A stretch of 5,510 nt of DNA from Dokdonella sp. (GCA_030150315.1 JASLGB010000361.1:1-5510), one strand, 5' to 3'; positions 1 to 5,510 are shown, numbered from the stretch's first letter. The notes: generated by a model from the letters alone, not told the origin. A program made the numbers and translations.

Positions 1-1430
1 TTGGCGTGCCGGTGGTCGGCACGGTTGCCGTGCGTCGCGGTGGCACCGCGGCGCTGGTCGATTATCTGGATGCGCCCTTGGCCGCGCCGGCTGGCACGCC
101 GACGGCATCCGCCTCGGCGGCGGTGGCGGGCGACGACCTGCATGCGCAGGTGCGGGCGGCATTGGCGGCGGCGGTGTCGATGCCGAGCGCGACGTCTGCG
201 GTGGACGATGCGATCGACCGCGTCGTGCTGCATCCGGTCGCGGGCCTGGCGATCCTCGCCGTCGTGATGTTCCTGATTTTCCAGGCGGTCTTTTCGTGGG
301 CAGCGCCGTTGCAGGATGGTGTCGCCGCAGCGGTGGAAGCCTTGGGCGGGCAGGTCGGTGCCCTTCTGGAATCGATGCCCTTGCTGCAGAGTCTGGTCGT
401 CGATGGCGTCTTTGCGGGGCTTGGCGCGGTGGTCGAGTTCCTGCCGCAGATCCTGATCCTGTTCCTGTTCATCCTGATGCTGGAGGAGTCGGGCTACCTG
501 CCGCGCGCGGCCTTCCTGCTCGACAAGCTGATGTTCAAGGCCGGCCTGACTGGCCGTTCGTTCATCCCGCTGCTGTCCAGTTTCGCCTGCGCGATTCCCG
601 GCATCATGGCCACCCGCAGCATTGCCGACCCGCGCGACCGGCTGACCACGATCCTGGTTGCGCCGCTGATGACCTGTTCGGCGCGGCTGCCGGTGTACAC
701 GCTGCTGATCGGCGCATTCATCCCGCGCCAGGACGTGCTTGGCCTGTTCAACCTGCAAGGCATCGTGCTGTTTTCGCTGTACGTCCTTGCCATCGTCAGC
801 GCGCTCGTGGTGGCGTGGGTGATGAAGCGCCTGCGCCGCGACAAGAGCGAACATGCCTTGCTGATGGAGCTGCCGTCGTATCGGCTGCCCAATCCGCGCG
901 ACGTGCTGTTCGGCCTGTGGGAGCGAGCCAAGATCTTCATCAAACGCGTGGGCGGCATCATCCTCGCGCTGACCGTGCTGCTGTGGTTCCTGTCCAGTTT
1001 CCCGGCGCCGCCGGAAGACGCCACGCTGCCGCCGATCGATTACAGCTTCGCCGGCCAGATCGGCCGCTGGATGACGCATGTGTTCGCGCCGATCGGCTTC
1101 AACTGGCAGATCTGCATCGCGCTGATCCCCGGGTTGGCTGCGCGCGAAGTGGCGGTGTCTTCGCTGGCCACGGTCTACGCCCTGTCGGCCGCCACCGAAG
1201 AGGCGGCCGCCGCGGCGTTGGGGCCGACGATCGCCGCGCAATGGTCGCTGGCGACCGCGTTGTCGTTGCTGGCCTGGTACGTGTTCGCGCCGCAGTGCCT
1301 GTCCACGTTGGCGGTAATCCGCCGCGAGACCAACTCCTGGCGCAACGTCGGCATCGCCACGGCGTACCTGTTTGCGCTGGCGTATCTGGCCTCGTACATC
1401 ACCTACCAGGTGACCAGGGCACTGACATGA
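1..1430 (+). CDS. feoB: Ferrous iron transporter FeoB, C-terminal part (5' end outside window)
   Basis: FeoB imports Fe(II) across the inner membrane and couples a cytoplasmic GTPase domain to a polytopic channel. The reading frame is open to the left edge; the first full codon is at 3, so most of the G domain is missing. Counting from the GTG at 6, residues 1-22 (PVVGTVAVRRGG, ALVDYLDA) match the end of the G domain. Residues 23-72 are a short Ala-rich linker, reduced compared with the usual helical GDI region. The membrane part follows: a hydrophobic segment near 79-97, the first gate region with ESGYLPRAAFLLDK (161-174) and GRSFIPLLSSFACAIPG (183-199), and a second gate region with IPGLAAREVAVSSLATVYAL (374-393) and FAPQCLSTLAVIRRET (427-442). 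These blocks are highly characteristic of FeoB. The stop codon overlaps the start of the next gene (ATGA), implying one operon. No frameshift is seen. Confidence 0.96.
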   Translation, partial: GVPVVGTVAVRRGGTAALVDYLDAPLAAPAGTPTASASAAVAGDDLHAQVRAALAAAVSMPSATSAVDDAIDRVVLHPVAGLAILAVVMFLIFQAVFSWAAPLQDGVAAAVEALGGQVGALLESMPLLQSLVVDGVFAGLGAVVEFLPQILILFLFILMLEESGYLPRAAFLLDKLMFKAGLTGRSFIPLLSSFACAIPGIMATRSIADPRDRLTTILVAPLMTCSARLPVYTLLIGAFIPRQDVLGLFNLQGIVLFSLYVLAIVSALVVAWVMKRLRRDKSEHALLMELPSYRLPNPRDVLFGLWERAKIFIKRVGGIILALTVLLWFLSSFPAPPEDATLPPIDYSFAGQIGRWMTHVFAPIGFNWQICIALIPGLAAREVAVSSLATVYALSAATEEAAAAALGPTIAAQWSLATALSLLAWYVFAPQCLSTLAVIRRETNSWRNVGIATAYLFALAYLASYITYQVTRALT

Positions 1431-1732
1431 TCACGCCGCTGCTGGTGCAATCCGTGCTCATTGCGTCGATCGGCGCATGGGCGATCTGGTTTGCATTCCG
1501 GCGGCTGATGCCCAAGACCTATCGACGCCTGCTCGCCCGCGCCCTCGGCGTGTTCGATCGCCCTTCGGTCCCTGCCTGGATGCGCGAAGCGGCGCGGCGG
1601 GCGCAGCCCACCGGCAGCAGCGGTGGAAGCTGCGGCGACGGCTGTTCCAGCTGCGGCGGCTGTGCAACCCCGGCGCCGCCGGTCGTCGAGGCGCAACCGC
1701 TGCGTTTCAAGTCGCGATCTCCGCACGACTGA
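1427..1732 (+). CDS. Small FeoB-linked membrane protein with Cys cluster (DUF6587-like)
   Basis: A 101-residue protein starts at the ATG that overlaps the feoB stop by four bases, so it is probably translated by coupling; no strong Shine-Dalgarno sequence is visible. Residues 4-25 form one membrane span (LLVQSVLIASIGAWAIWFAF), followed by a basic stretch (RRLMPKTYRRLLAR) that should lie in the cytoplasm. Residues 69-79 read CGDGCSSCGGC, a CX3CX2CX2C cluster in a Gly/Ser-rich context that could bind a metal or an Fe-S cluster. The tail is Pro-rich, then basic. The shape resembles the FeoB-associated Cys-rich membrane proteins of Firmicutes and, from memory, the xanthomonad family named DUF6587. 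A role in Fe(II) transport, for example as a chaperone, redox sensor or FeoC substitute, is inferred only from position and architecture. The upstream extension of this frame through feoB is an artefact. Confidence 0.88.
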   Translation: MITPLLVQSVLIASIGAWAIWFAFRRLMPKTYRRLLARALGVFDRPSVPAWMREAARRAQPTGSSGGSCGDGCSSCGGCATPAPPVVEAQPLRFKSRSPHD

Positions 1733-1744
1733 GCGGCGCGCGCC

Positions 1745-1810
1745 GTGTCCGACGGGGTTCCGGTCCGGCGTTGCAGCGTGCACGATGGCCGCTGGATCGA
1801 ATGGCGATGA
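1745..1810 (+). other. Possible 21-codon leader ORF ahead of hutG
   Basis: A GTG at 1745 opens a 21-residue frame (begins MSDGVPVRRCSV, ends GRWIEWR) that stops at 1808-1810. The stop overlaps the ATG at 1807, one of the candidate hutG starts, in an ATGA arrangement that would allow translational coupling. Against it, there is no ribosome binding site before the GTG and the frame is very short. It lies in the same frame as the preceding Cys-cluster gene, just after its stop, and begins at the edge of the 12-base palindrome at 1734-1745. It is most likely chance. Confidence 0.15.
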
Positions 1811-1818
1811 CCTTGCAC

Positions 1819-2607
1819 ATGAACACGACCGATGTTTTCACCCTGCATCGCGGCAGCGCGCCGCTTCTTGTCAGCCTGCCGCACGACGGCAGCCTGATTC
1901 CGGCGGAGCTTGCCGCACGCATGACGCCGGAGGCGCGCAGCGCGCCGGATACCGACTGGCATGTCTCGCGTCTGTATGCGTTCGCGCGCGATCTGGGCGC
2001 GTCGGTGATCGTGCCGAAATTCTCGCGCTACGTCGTCGACCTGAATCGCCCGCCGGATGACGTGTCGTTGTATCCGGGACAGAACACGACCGGCCTGTGC
2101 CCCATCGTGCGCTTCAGCGGTGAGCCGGTGTACCTGCCGGGGCAGCAGCCCTCACCCGACGAAATCGCCGCGCGGGTCGAGACGTACTGGCAGCCGTATC
2201 ACGCTGCGCTGGCCGCAGAGATCGAACGTCTGCGCGCGGCGCATGGCCGCGTGGTGCTGTGGGAAGGCCATTCGATCCGCAGCGTGCTGCCGTTCCTGTT
2301 CGAGGGCCGGTTGCCGGACTTCAACCTGGGCACCGTTGCGGGCGAGAGCTGTTCGCCGGCACTGCAGCAGGGGCTGGAGCGGATCATGGCCGCGCAGGAT
2401 CGCTACACGCACGTGGCCAACGGTCGCTTCAAGGGCGGCTACATCACGCGCCGGCACGGTCGTCCGCAGGAAGGGGTCGACGCCGTGCAGATGGAACTGG
2501 CGCAGATCAACTACATGGACGAGGCCTCGTTCGAGTACCTGCCCGAACGCGCCGAACCCGTGCAGGAAATCCTGCGGGCGATGCTGCAGCGTTGCCTTGA
2601 GCCCTGA
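1819..2607 (+). CDS. hutG: N-formylglutamate deformylase (HutG)
   Basis: HutG hydrolyses N-formyl-L-glutamate to glutamate and formate in the cytoplasm. This is the last step of the histidine degradation route that passes through formiminoglutamate deiminase (HutF). The 262-residue product matches the FGase family along its length: LLVSLPHDG (16-24), DTDWHVSRLY (44-53), SRYVVDLNRPPDD (69-81), LWEGHSIRS (147-155), FEGRLPDFNLGT (161-172), ANGRFKGGYITRRHGRP (200-216) and VQMELAQINYMDE (223-235). The His and Asp/Glu residues in PHDG, DLNRP and EGHS are the likely metal and catalytic positions. I chose the ATG at 1819 because the protein then begins about where known HutG proteins begin. In-frame ATGs at 1801 and 1807 would add six or four residues, and no start has a clear ribosome binding site. 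It lies 86 bases after the feo partner gene, and no hutH, hutU, hutI or hutF is in view. The frame looks intact. Confidence 0.94.
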   Translation: MNTTDVFTLHRGSAPLLVSLPHDGSLIPAELAARMTPEARSAPDTDWHVSRLYAFARDLGASVIVPKFSRYVVDLNRPPDDVSLYPGQNTTGLCPIVRFSGEPVYLPGQQPSPDEIAARVETYWQPYHAALAAEIERLRAAHGRVVLWEGHSIRSVLPFLFEGRLPDFNLGTVAGESCSPALQQGLERIMAAQDRYTHVANGRFKGGYITRRHGRPQEGVDAVQMELAQINYMDEASFEYLPERAEPVQEILRAMLQRCLEP

Positions 2608-2631
2608 CCGGCGCGCCGAAAAAAGCGCCGG
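2608..2631 (+). terminator. Hairpin directly after hutG, possible terminator
   Basis: Seven perfect base pairs (CCGGCGC at 2608-2614 with GCGCCGG at 2625-2631) enclose a 10-base loop ending in six A residues. The stem begins at the base after the hutG stop codon. There is no T-tract after it, so intrinsic termination on the plus strand is doubtful. It may instead protect the 3' end of the mRNA or act with Rho. The 5' arm also contains the self-complementary octamer GGCGCGCC at 2610-2617. Confidence 0.4.
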
Positions 2632-2785
2632 CCTGATCGGTCGTTGGAACTCCGTCTGAATCGGCGGCAACGACTCGTCGGGATGCCCGTTCTGTTCAGC
2701 ATCGATATCCAACTCCGCGCCTATTTTTGGCGCCACGCAGCGATCGGATTTCCCGCCCGCGCGTCCAGGAGTCAAGGAGAACACC

Positions 2786-3049
2786 ATGCGTACGTCCATC
2801 CTCGCTGCCGTGATCGCCGCTTCGTTTGCCGCTCACGCGATGGCGGCCGAGGCCAGTACTTCGCCGTCGTCCCACCCGAACGCAAAGCCCGTCGCCGTGG
2901 CGCAGCACGCCACTTCGACCAACCCGGTGCCTTCCGCGCAGGAACGTGCCGACGCGGCTGCCGGTACCAAGGCGGCTGCGGCCGAGAAGCATTCGGTGAA
3001 GTCGTCGCACAAGCACCATGCCAAGAAAGCCAAGGCGAAGGCTGGCTGA
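2786..3049 (+). CDS. Small secreted Lys/His/Ala-rich protein
   Basis: An 87-residue protein starts at an ATG preceded by AAGGAG at 2774-2779, six bases upstream, which is the best ribosome binding site in the window and fixes the start. Residues 1-20 are a typical Sec signal peptide: Arg2, a hydrophobic core ILAAVIAASFAA, then HAMA with likely cleavage after Ala20. The mature part of about 67 residues is low in complexity and has no Cys. Its first half is rich in Ser, Pro, Thr and Ala; its end (68-87) is dense in His and Lys (HSVKSSHKHHAKKAKAKAG). It should be a basic, disordered periplasmic or exported peptide. The composition recalls acid-shock (Asr-like) proteins and His-rich metal-binding peptides, but no sequence motif proves either. 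It is a single-gene unit with its own terminator downstream at 3075-3104. Function unknown. Confidence 0.82.
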   Translation: MRTSILAAVIAASFAAHAMAAEASTSPSSHPNAKPVAVAQHATSTNPVPSAQERADAAAGTKAAAAEKHSVKSSHKHHAKKAKAKAG

Positions 3050-3074
3050 TCTCAAACCGACATTCGCCACGAAT

Positions 3075-3104
3075 CCCCGGGCCTCGTCCCGGGGTATTTG
3101 TTTT
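3075..3104 (+). terminator. Rho-independent terminator
   Basis: A seven-pair GC stem (CCCCGGG at 3075-3081 with CCCGGGG at 3088-3094) with a six-base loop is followed by TATTTGTTTT at 3095-3104. This is a classic intrinsic terminator, 25 bases after the stop codon of the small secreted protein gene. It should isolate that gene from the TerB-like gene downstream. It is the strongest regulatory structure in the window. Confidence 0.88.
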
Positions 3105-3279
3105 CAGGGCCTGTCCCGCGCGCGACCCGGTTTGCTCCAGCGGCGATCGGGTGGCCGCCTTGCCGACGCGAGCGGCCTCGGCTGATCCATTCGCGCACTG
3201 GAACCTCTTCGATGTGCGCGACGATGACAACGCAGGCGGTGCTGCGGCAGGATGAGCGCAGACCACCGGGAGCCAAACC

Positions 3280-4242
3280 ATGACCGAACAGGAAATTCGC
3301 GCCATCTTCGCCATCAGCCTGCTGGCTTCCAATGCCGACGGCAGCATCAGCGAGCAGGAGCGCGAAGCGCTGCGCAGGGTCGGCGATCGCTTCGGCAGCA
3401 GCAGCCTCGATGTCTCGCCGATGCTCGAGGACGCCGCGCGGAACCGACTCGATCTCGCTCAGCTGATCGGCGAACTGGGTTCGCCCGAGGCACGCCGGAT
3501 CGCCTACGAGATGGCGGTCGGGGTCTGCAACGCCGACGGCGTCGCCAACGCGGCCGAGCGCACCTTTCTTGCCGATCTCGCCGCACGCCTCGGACTGGAT
3601 GCAGGGCCGAGCGGCGAGCACGCCACACAGGCCGAAGCCATCGCGACGGCGCCGCTTGGCACGATCATTCCGGCCGGCGCGACGGCGTCACCGGCCGCTG
3701 GCAGCGGCACGCATACCTCATCGATGAGCGAGGCCGACCTGGACAAGCTCGTGCTGGATGCCGCCATCCTCAACGGCGGGCTGGAACTGCTGCCGGAATC
3801 GCTGGCAACCATGGCGATCATTCCGCTGCAGATGCGGATGGTCTATCGCATCGGCCAGTCTTACGGCTACTCGCTGGACCAGGGGCACATCAAGGATTTT
3901 CTCGCCACGCTCGGGGTCGGCCTGACATCGCAATACCTCGAGCAGGCGGGCCGCAAGCTGTTCGGCGGCCTGCTGGGCGCCATCGGCGGTGCCCTCATCG
4001 GCGGACTCGGTCGGCAGGCGGTCAGCTCCGGCATGAGCTTCGCCAGCACCTACGCGCTGGGGCAGGTGGCGCGACGCTACTACGCTGGCGGGCGCACGTT
4101 CTCGGCCGACATGCTGCGCGACACGTTCCAGCAGGTGCTGGGCGAGGCGAAAGGCTTGCAGGCAAGCTATCTGCCGCAGATGCGGGAACGCGTTGCGGGC
4201 ATGACCCCGGCAAGGATCATGGAGATGATTCGCGGCCGTTGA
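3280..4242 (+). CDS. TerB-like / DUF697-like two-domain protein
   Basis: A 320-residue protein starts at an ATG with GGGAG at 3268-3272, seven bases upstream. Residues 1-105 are helical and TerB-like, with two similar acidic turns: SNADGSISEQERE (17-29) and CNADGVANAAERTF (83-96). This spacing of NADG plus a downstream Glu is typical of the TerB/DUF533 fold, in which such acidic residues have been linked to metal binding. Residues 106-150 are an Ala/Gly/Thr/Ser linker. Residues 151-320 resemble DUF697 (YcjF-type) proteins: IPLQMRMVYRIGQSYGY (181-197), a glycine zipper LFGGLLGAIGGALIGGLG (227-244), then SFASTYALGQVARRYYAGG (253-271). The zipper could insert in or lie against a membrane; there is no signal peptide. 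DUF697 proteins are often tied to GTPases or envelope stress, and TerB proteins to tellurite and stress responses. The exact role is unknown, and no other ter gene is in the window. Confidence 0.87.
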   Translation: MTEQEIRAIFAISLLASNADGSISEQEREALRRVGDRFGSSSLDVSPMLEDAARNRLDLAQLIGELGSPEARRIAYEMAVGVCNADGVANAAERTFLADLAARLGLDAGPSGEHATQAEAIATAPLGTIIPAGATASPAAGSGTHTSSMSEADLDKLVLDAAILNGGLELLPESLATMAIIPLQMRMVYRIGQSYGYSLDQGHIKDFLATLGVGLTSQYLEQAGRKLFGGLLGAIGGALIGGLGRQAVSSGMSFASTYALGQVARRYYAGGRTFSADMLRDTFQQVLGEAKGLQASYLPQMRERVAGMTPARIMEMIRGR

Positions 4243-4269
4243 ACGCCGCGTGAGCGCCTGACGGCGTTC
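4241..4269 (+). terminator. Hairpin at the end of the TerB-like gene, weak terminator candidate
   Basis: Eight perfect pairs (GAACGCCG at 4241-4248 with CGGCGTTC at 4262-4269) enclose a 13-base loop. The 5' arm overlaps the last two bases of the stop codon. No T-tract follows. A shorter alternative stem (CGCGGC 4231-4236 with GCCGCG 4245-4250) uses part of the same arm, so only one can form. It may be a Rho-assisted end or an mRNA 3' stabiliser. Confidence 0.35.
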
Positions 4270-4391
4270 CACGCGAGGTTTGTGGAGGAGTTGAGTTTCC
4301 CGTCGCTAGGGTTTTTCCCCGCTGGGCGATGCCGCGATGTGCGGGCTTTGCCACGTCCCGGCACCACTCCAATGGACGGGGATACGAGCAC

Positions 4392-4993
4392 ATGAAACTT
4401 TCGATTCTTCCGATTGCGTTGGCCGCAGCCTGCTGCGCGGGACCCATCCACGCTCCCGATTTCTCGGCACCCGGAGCGCGACTTGCCGTGGGGATTCCGC
4501 GGTCGTCCCGATGCGCATCCCGTACAAGCCGCAGGTGCCGGTGAAGCTCACCGTTACCTCGATCGACGAGGGCTCGCTTGAGGATTTCGGTCAGTTCAAG
4601 GTGCCGCCGGCGGCCGCCGACACGCGGCCGTACTACTTGCACTACACCTTGACGGCCCTCGGCGACGGCGACATCGGAGGCGTCAGGCTGGGCTATACGC
4701 TGGCCCTCGACGACCGCGATCAGACGCATACGCAGACACTGTTGGACAGCAATTTCACCGGGGCAACATTCGACCGCTGCAAGGACTCGGCTTTCCGTGT
4801 CGGCAACGGATCGGGCACCACGATCGAAGGCTGCCGCATCTTTTTGATTCACAAGAACGGCTCGATGAAGGGTTTCGTGTTCAAGGAATTCGAGACGCCG
4901 TACCAGAATGAGCCGCTGGTCTGGATGGCCGGAGCAGCGAAGCCCGCAAAGAGCGCCGCGCCGCGCGAGGCGACGGTCGAGCCAGGCCGCTGA
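4392..4993 (+). pseudogene. Secreted protein of unknown function, broken by a -1 frameshift
   Basis: The ATG at 4392 (weak GGGGA at 4378-4382) encodes a signal peptide, MKLSILPIALAAACCAGPIHA, but this frame stops at 4542-4544. The rest of the protein continues in the -1 frame to a stop at 4991-4993. Joining the frames at the G-run 4490-4493 gives a smooth reading, ARLAVG then DSAVVPMRIPYKP, and a product of about 200 residues. The mature part looks like a beta-sandwich: VKLTVTSIDEGSL, YYLHYTLTALGDGDIGG, then two Cys in FDRCKDSA and IEGCRIFLIHKNGS, then EPLVWM. This pattern recalls secreted DUF4352-like, Ig-fold proteins, with the Cys pair probably forming a disulfide; I offer that as a resemblance only. 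If the frameshift is genuine, a start at the ATG at 4511 would give a 160-residue product with no signal peptide. The cause may be a sequencing error, a real mutation or a slippery run. It follows the TerB-like gene by 149 bases. Confidence 0.72.
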
Positions 4994-5000
4994 TTGACCC

Positions 5001-5031
5001 GATCGGCCGCACCGTTCCGATGCGGCCAATC
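5001..5031. other. Hairpin after the frameshifted secreted-protein gene
   Basis: GGCCGCA (5005-5011) pairs with TGCGGCC (5021-5027) around a nine-base loop. The stem extends past one C/A mismatch through GAT (5001-5003) and ATC (5029-5031), giving ten pairs in all. It begins seven bases after the stop codon at 4991-4993. No T-tract follows on either strand, so it may be a Rho-linked end or a bidirectional boundary for the minus-strand remnants beyond it. Confidence 0.4.
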
Positions 5032-5058
5032 GCTTCCTGATGCTCCGGGCCGATGACG

Positions 5059-5250
5059 TCAACCGCCTCGGCGCTGCGCCATCCACTCTCCAGCAAACGC
5101 CAAGTCGCCCTTGGTTTCCAGCCACTTCGTTCGATCGCTGGCGCGCTTCTTCGATAGCCGACATTCACCGGCGGGTCCGCCCGGCTCGGGTTCGCCGCCC
5201 ACGAAACGGCGGTTTCGCAGCGTCCTGAAAGCCGGCGGCTCCCGGTCGCG
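5059..5250 (-). pseudogene. Unidentified minus-strand open frame, probable gene remnant
   Basis: Directly after the stop of the helicase-like remnant, and in the same frame, 63 codons remain open to a TGA at 5059-5061. The end reads SKKRASDRTKWLETKGDLAF followed by AGEWMAQRRGG, which looks like real protein: mixed charge, Trp residues and few rare codons. By my count about 73% of third positions are G or C. The first part (REPPAFRTLRNRRFVGGEPE) is less convincing. There is no ATG and no ribosome binding site; the only common start is a GTG at 5200-5202. I do not recognise a family. It could be a decayed 3' end of a small gene, or chance. A competing minus-strand frame starting at the ATG at 5162-5164 (MSAIEEARQRSNE) shares this DNA but runs on through the antisense of the upstream gene. 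Confidence 0.3.
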
Positions 5251-5424
5251 TCACTCGTTGCCTTGGCGCCGTCGCTCTCCGTCATCGAAGGGCGCGAGTT
5301 CGGCCTGTACTTCGTTGATTGATGAGCGGATCCGCGCGCTGAACAACGACTCGTCGTAGGGCACCAGCAACAGTCGTTCGGTGGCACGCATCATCACGAC
5401 ATAGAGCAAGCAGGCGGCAAAAGC
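5251..5424 (-). pseudogene. C-terminal remnant of a UvrD-like (SF1) helicase
   Basis: On the minus strand, 57 codons are open between a TAA at 5425-5427 and a TGA at 5251-5253. Near the start the frame reads ACLLYVVMMRATERLLLV, followed by DESLFSARIRSSINEVQAEL. This matches helicase motif VI at the C-terminal end of UvrD/Rep/PcrA-type enzymes, usually seen as LLYVAxTRAxxRLxL, where the Arg contacts the ATP phosphate. Here Arg and Ala are kept but the preceding Thr is Met, consistent with decay or a divergent family. Everything upstream (ATPase motifs I-V) is absent: homology stops about 15-20 bases before the TAA, where the base composition changes. A 12-codon frame from the ATG at 5430-5432 crosses the junction and ends at once. 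The best reading is a 3' fragment left after a deletion or insertion. If the window had an assembly join here, the intact gene could lie elsewhere. Confidence 0.55.
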
Positions 5425-5510
5425 TTAGTCATCGCTTCGCCCCGGAAACTGTCCAAACCACAGGATCAGCACAACCAAAAACTCCAACACTTAGCAAGAA
5501 AACATGATAA
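5425..5510. other. A+T-rich edge, probable junction or mobile-element end
   Basis: From about 5445 to the right edge, G+C falls to about 39% by my count (26 of 66 bases at 5445-5510), against roughly two thirds in the genes to the left. The strand is also A-rich. No coding frame of any length is visible. The fall coincides with the point where the helicase remnant loses homology. The stretch CCCCGGAAACTGTCC near 5440-5454 has the general look of an insertion-sequence terminus (TGGAC-type end on the minus strand), but no matching inverted repeat, target duplication or transposase lies in view. Confidence 0.35.

Noticed and set aside
296..1426. Long plus-strand frame overlapping feoB in another frame
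   Set aside because: Its composition is the Arg/Ala/Pro-rich pattern of an out-of-frame high-GC shadow, and feoB has full family motifs here. Only the last 101 codons (from 1427) are a real gene.
2717..2733. GCGCC-TATTTTT-GGCGC as a terminator
   Set aside because: The stem is only five pairs and the T-run is inside the loop, not after it.
3105..3279. Gap between the terminator and the TerB-like gene
   Set aside because: I looked for promoter boxes, small genes and repeats and found nothing convincing beyond the GGGAG ribosome binding site at 3268-3272.
3718..4272. 184-residue minus-strand frame opposite the TerB-like gene
   Set aside because: It is an antisense shadow; the plus-strand gene has a ribosome binding site and coherent domains.
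4291..4312. TTGAGT and TAGGGT as a promoter for the frameshifted gene
   Set aside because: The spacer is only 10 bases, too short for a sigma-70 promoter.
4217..5164. 315-residue minus-strand frame from the ATG at 5162-5164
   Set aside because: It runs antisense through the secreted-protein gene, with no recognisable motif; high-GC antisense frames are often open by chance. Its first residues (MSAIEEARQRSNE) look plausible but do not continue sensibly.
5202..5217. CGAAAC/GTTTCG inverted repeat with a four-base loop
   Set aside because: A single six-pair hairpin inside a possible coding remnant; no second copy, so no support for a repeat family or binding site.

Overview
The window is high-GC DNA (roughly two thirds G+C by eye), with G/C-rich third codon positions and short intergenic gaps. 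The gene content points to a gammaproteobacterium of the Xanthomonadales (Lysobacterales) group, such as a Xanthomonas, Lysobacter or Rhodanobacter relative. The FeoB sequence, the small Cys-rich membrane protein directly after it and the HutG sequence fit that group. This placement is an inference from remembered family features, not a database result.

Layout, left to right. (1) 1-1732: an iron-uptake operon end. It holds the C-terminal three quarters of the ferrous iron transporter FeoB (cut by the left window edge), overlapping by ATGA a 101-residue single-span membrane protein with a CX3CX2CX2C cluster. (2) 1819-2607: a solitary hutG (N-formylglutamate deformylase), the last step of one histidine degradation route, with no other hut genes in view. 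(3) 2786-3104: a small secreted Lys/His/Ala-rich protein with a good ribosome binding site and a clear intrinsic terminator. (4) 3280-4242: a two-part protein, TerB-like at the N-terminus and DUF697-like with a glycine zipper at the C-terminus. (5) 4392-4993: a secreted protein gene whose signal peptide and mature domain lie in different frames. A single missing G in a G-run at 4490-4493 accounts for the break exactly. (6) 4994-5510: no intact gene. It holds a hairpin, an unidentified open frame and the C-terminal remnant of a UvrD-type helicase (both on the minus strand), then an abrupt A+T-rich edge that looks like a rearrangement or mobile-element boundary.

All intact genes are on the plus strand. 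Only feoB and its small partner are clearly co-transcribed; the others look like independent chromosomal housekeeping or accessory genes. I see no CRISPR, tRNA, rRNA or convincing new multi-gene system. The points most worth a second look are the single-base frameshift at 4490-4493, the helicase remnant with its A+T-rich junction, and the uncharacterised TerB/DUF697 fusion.
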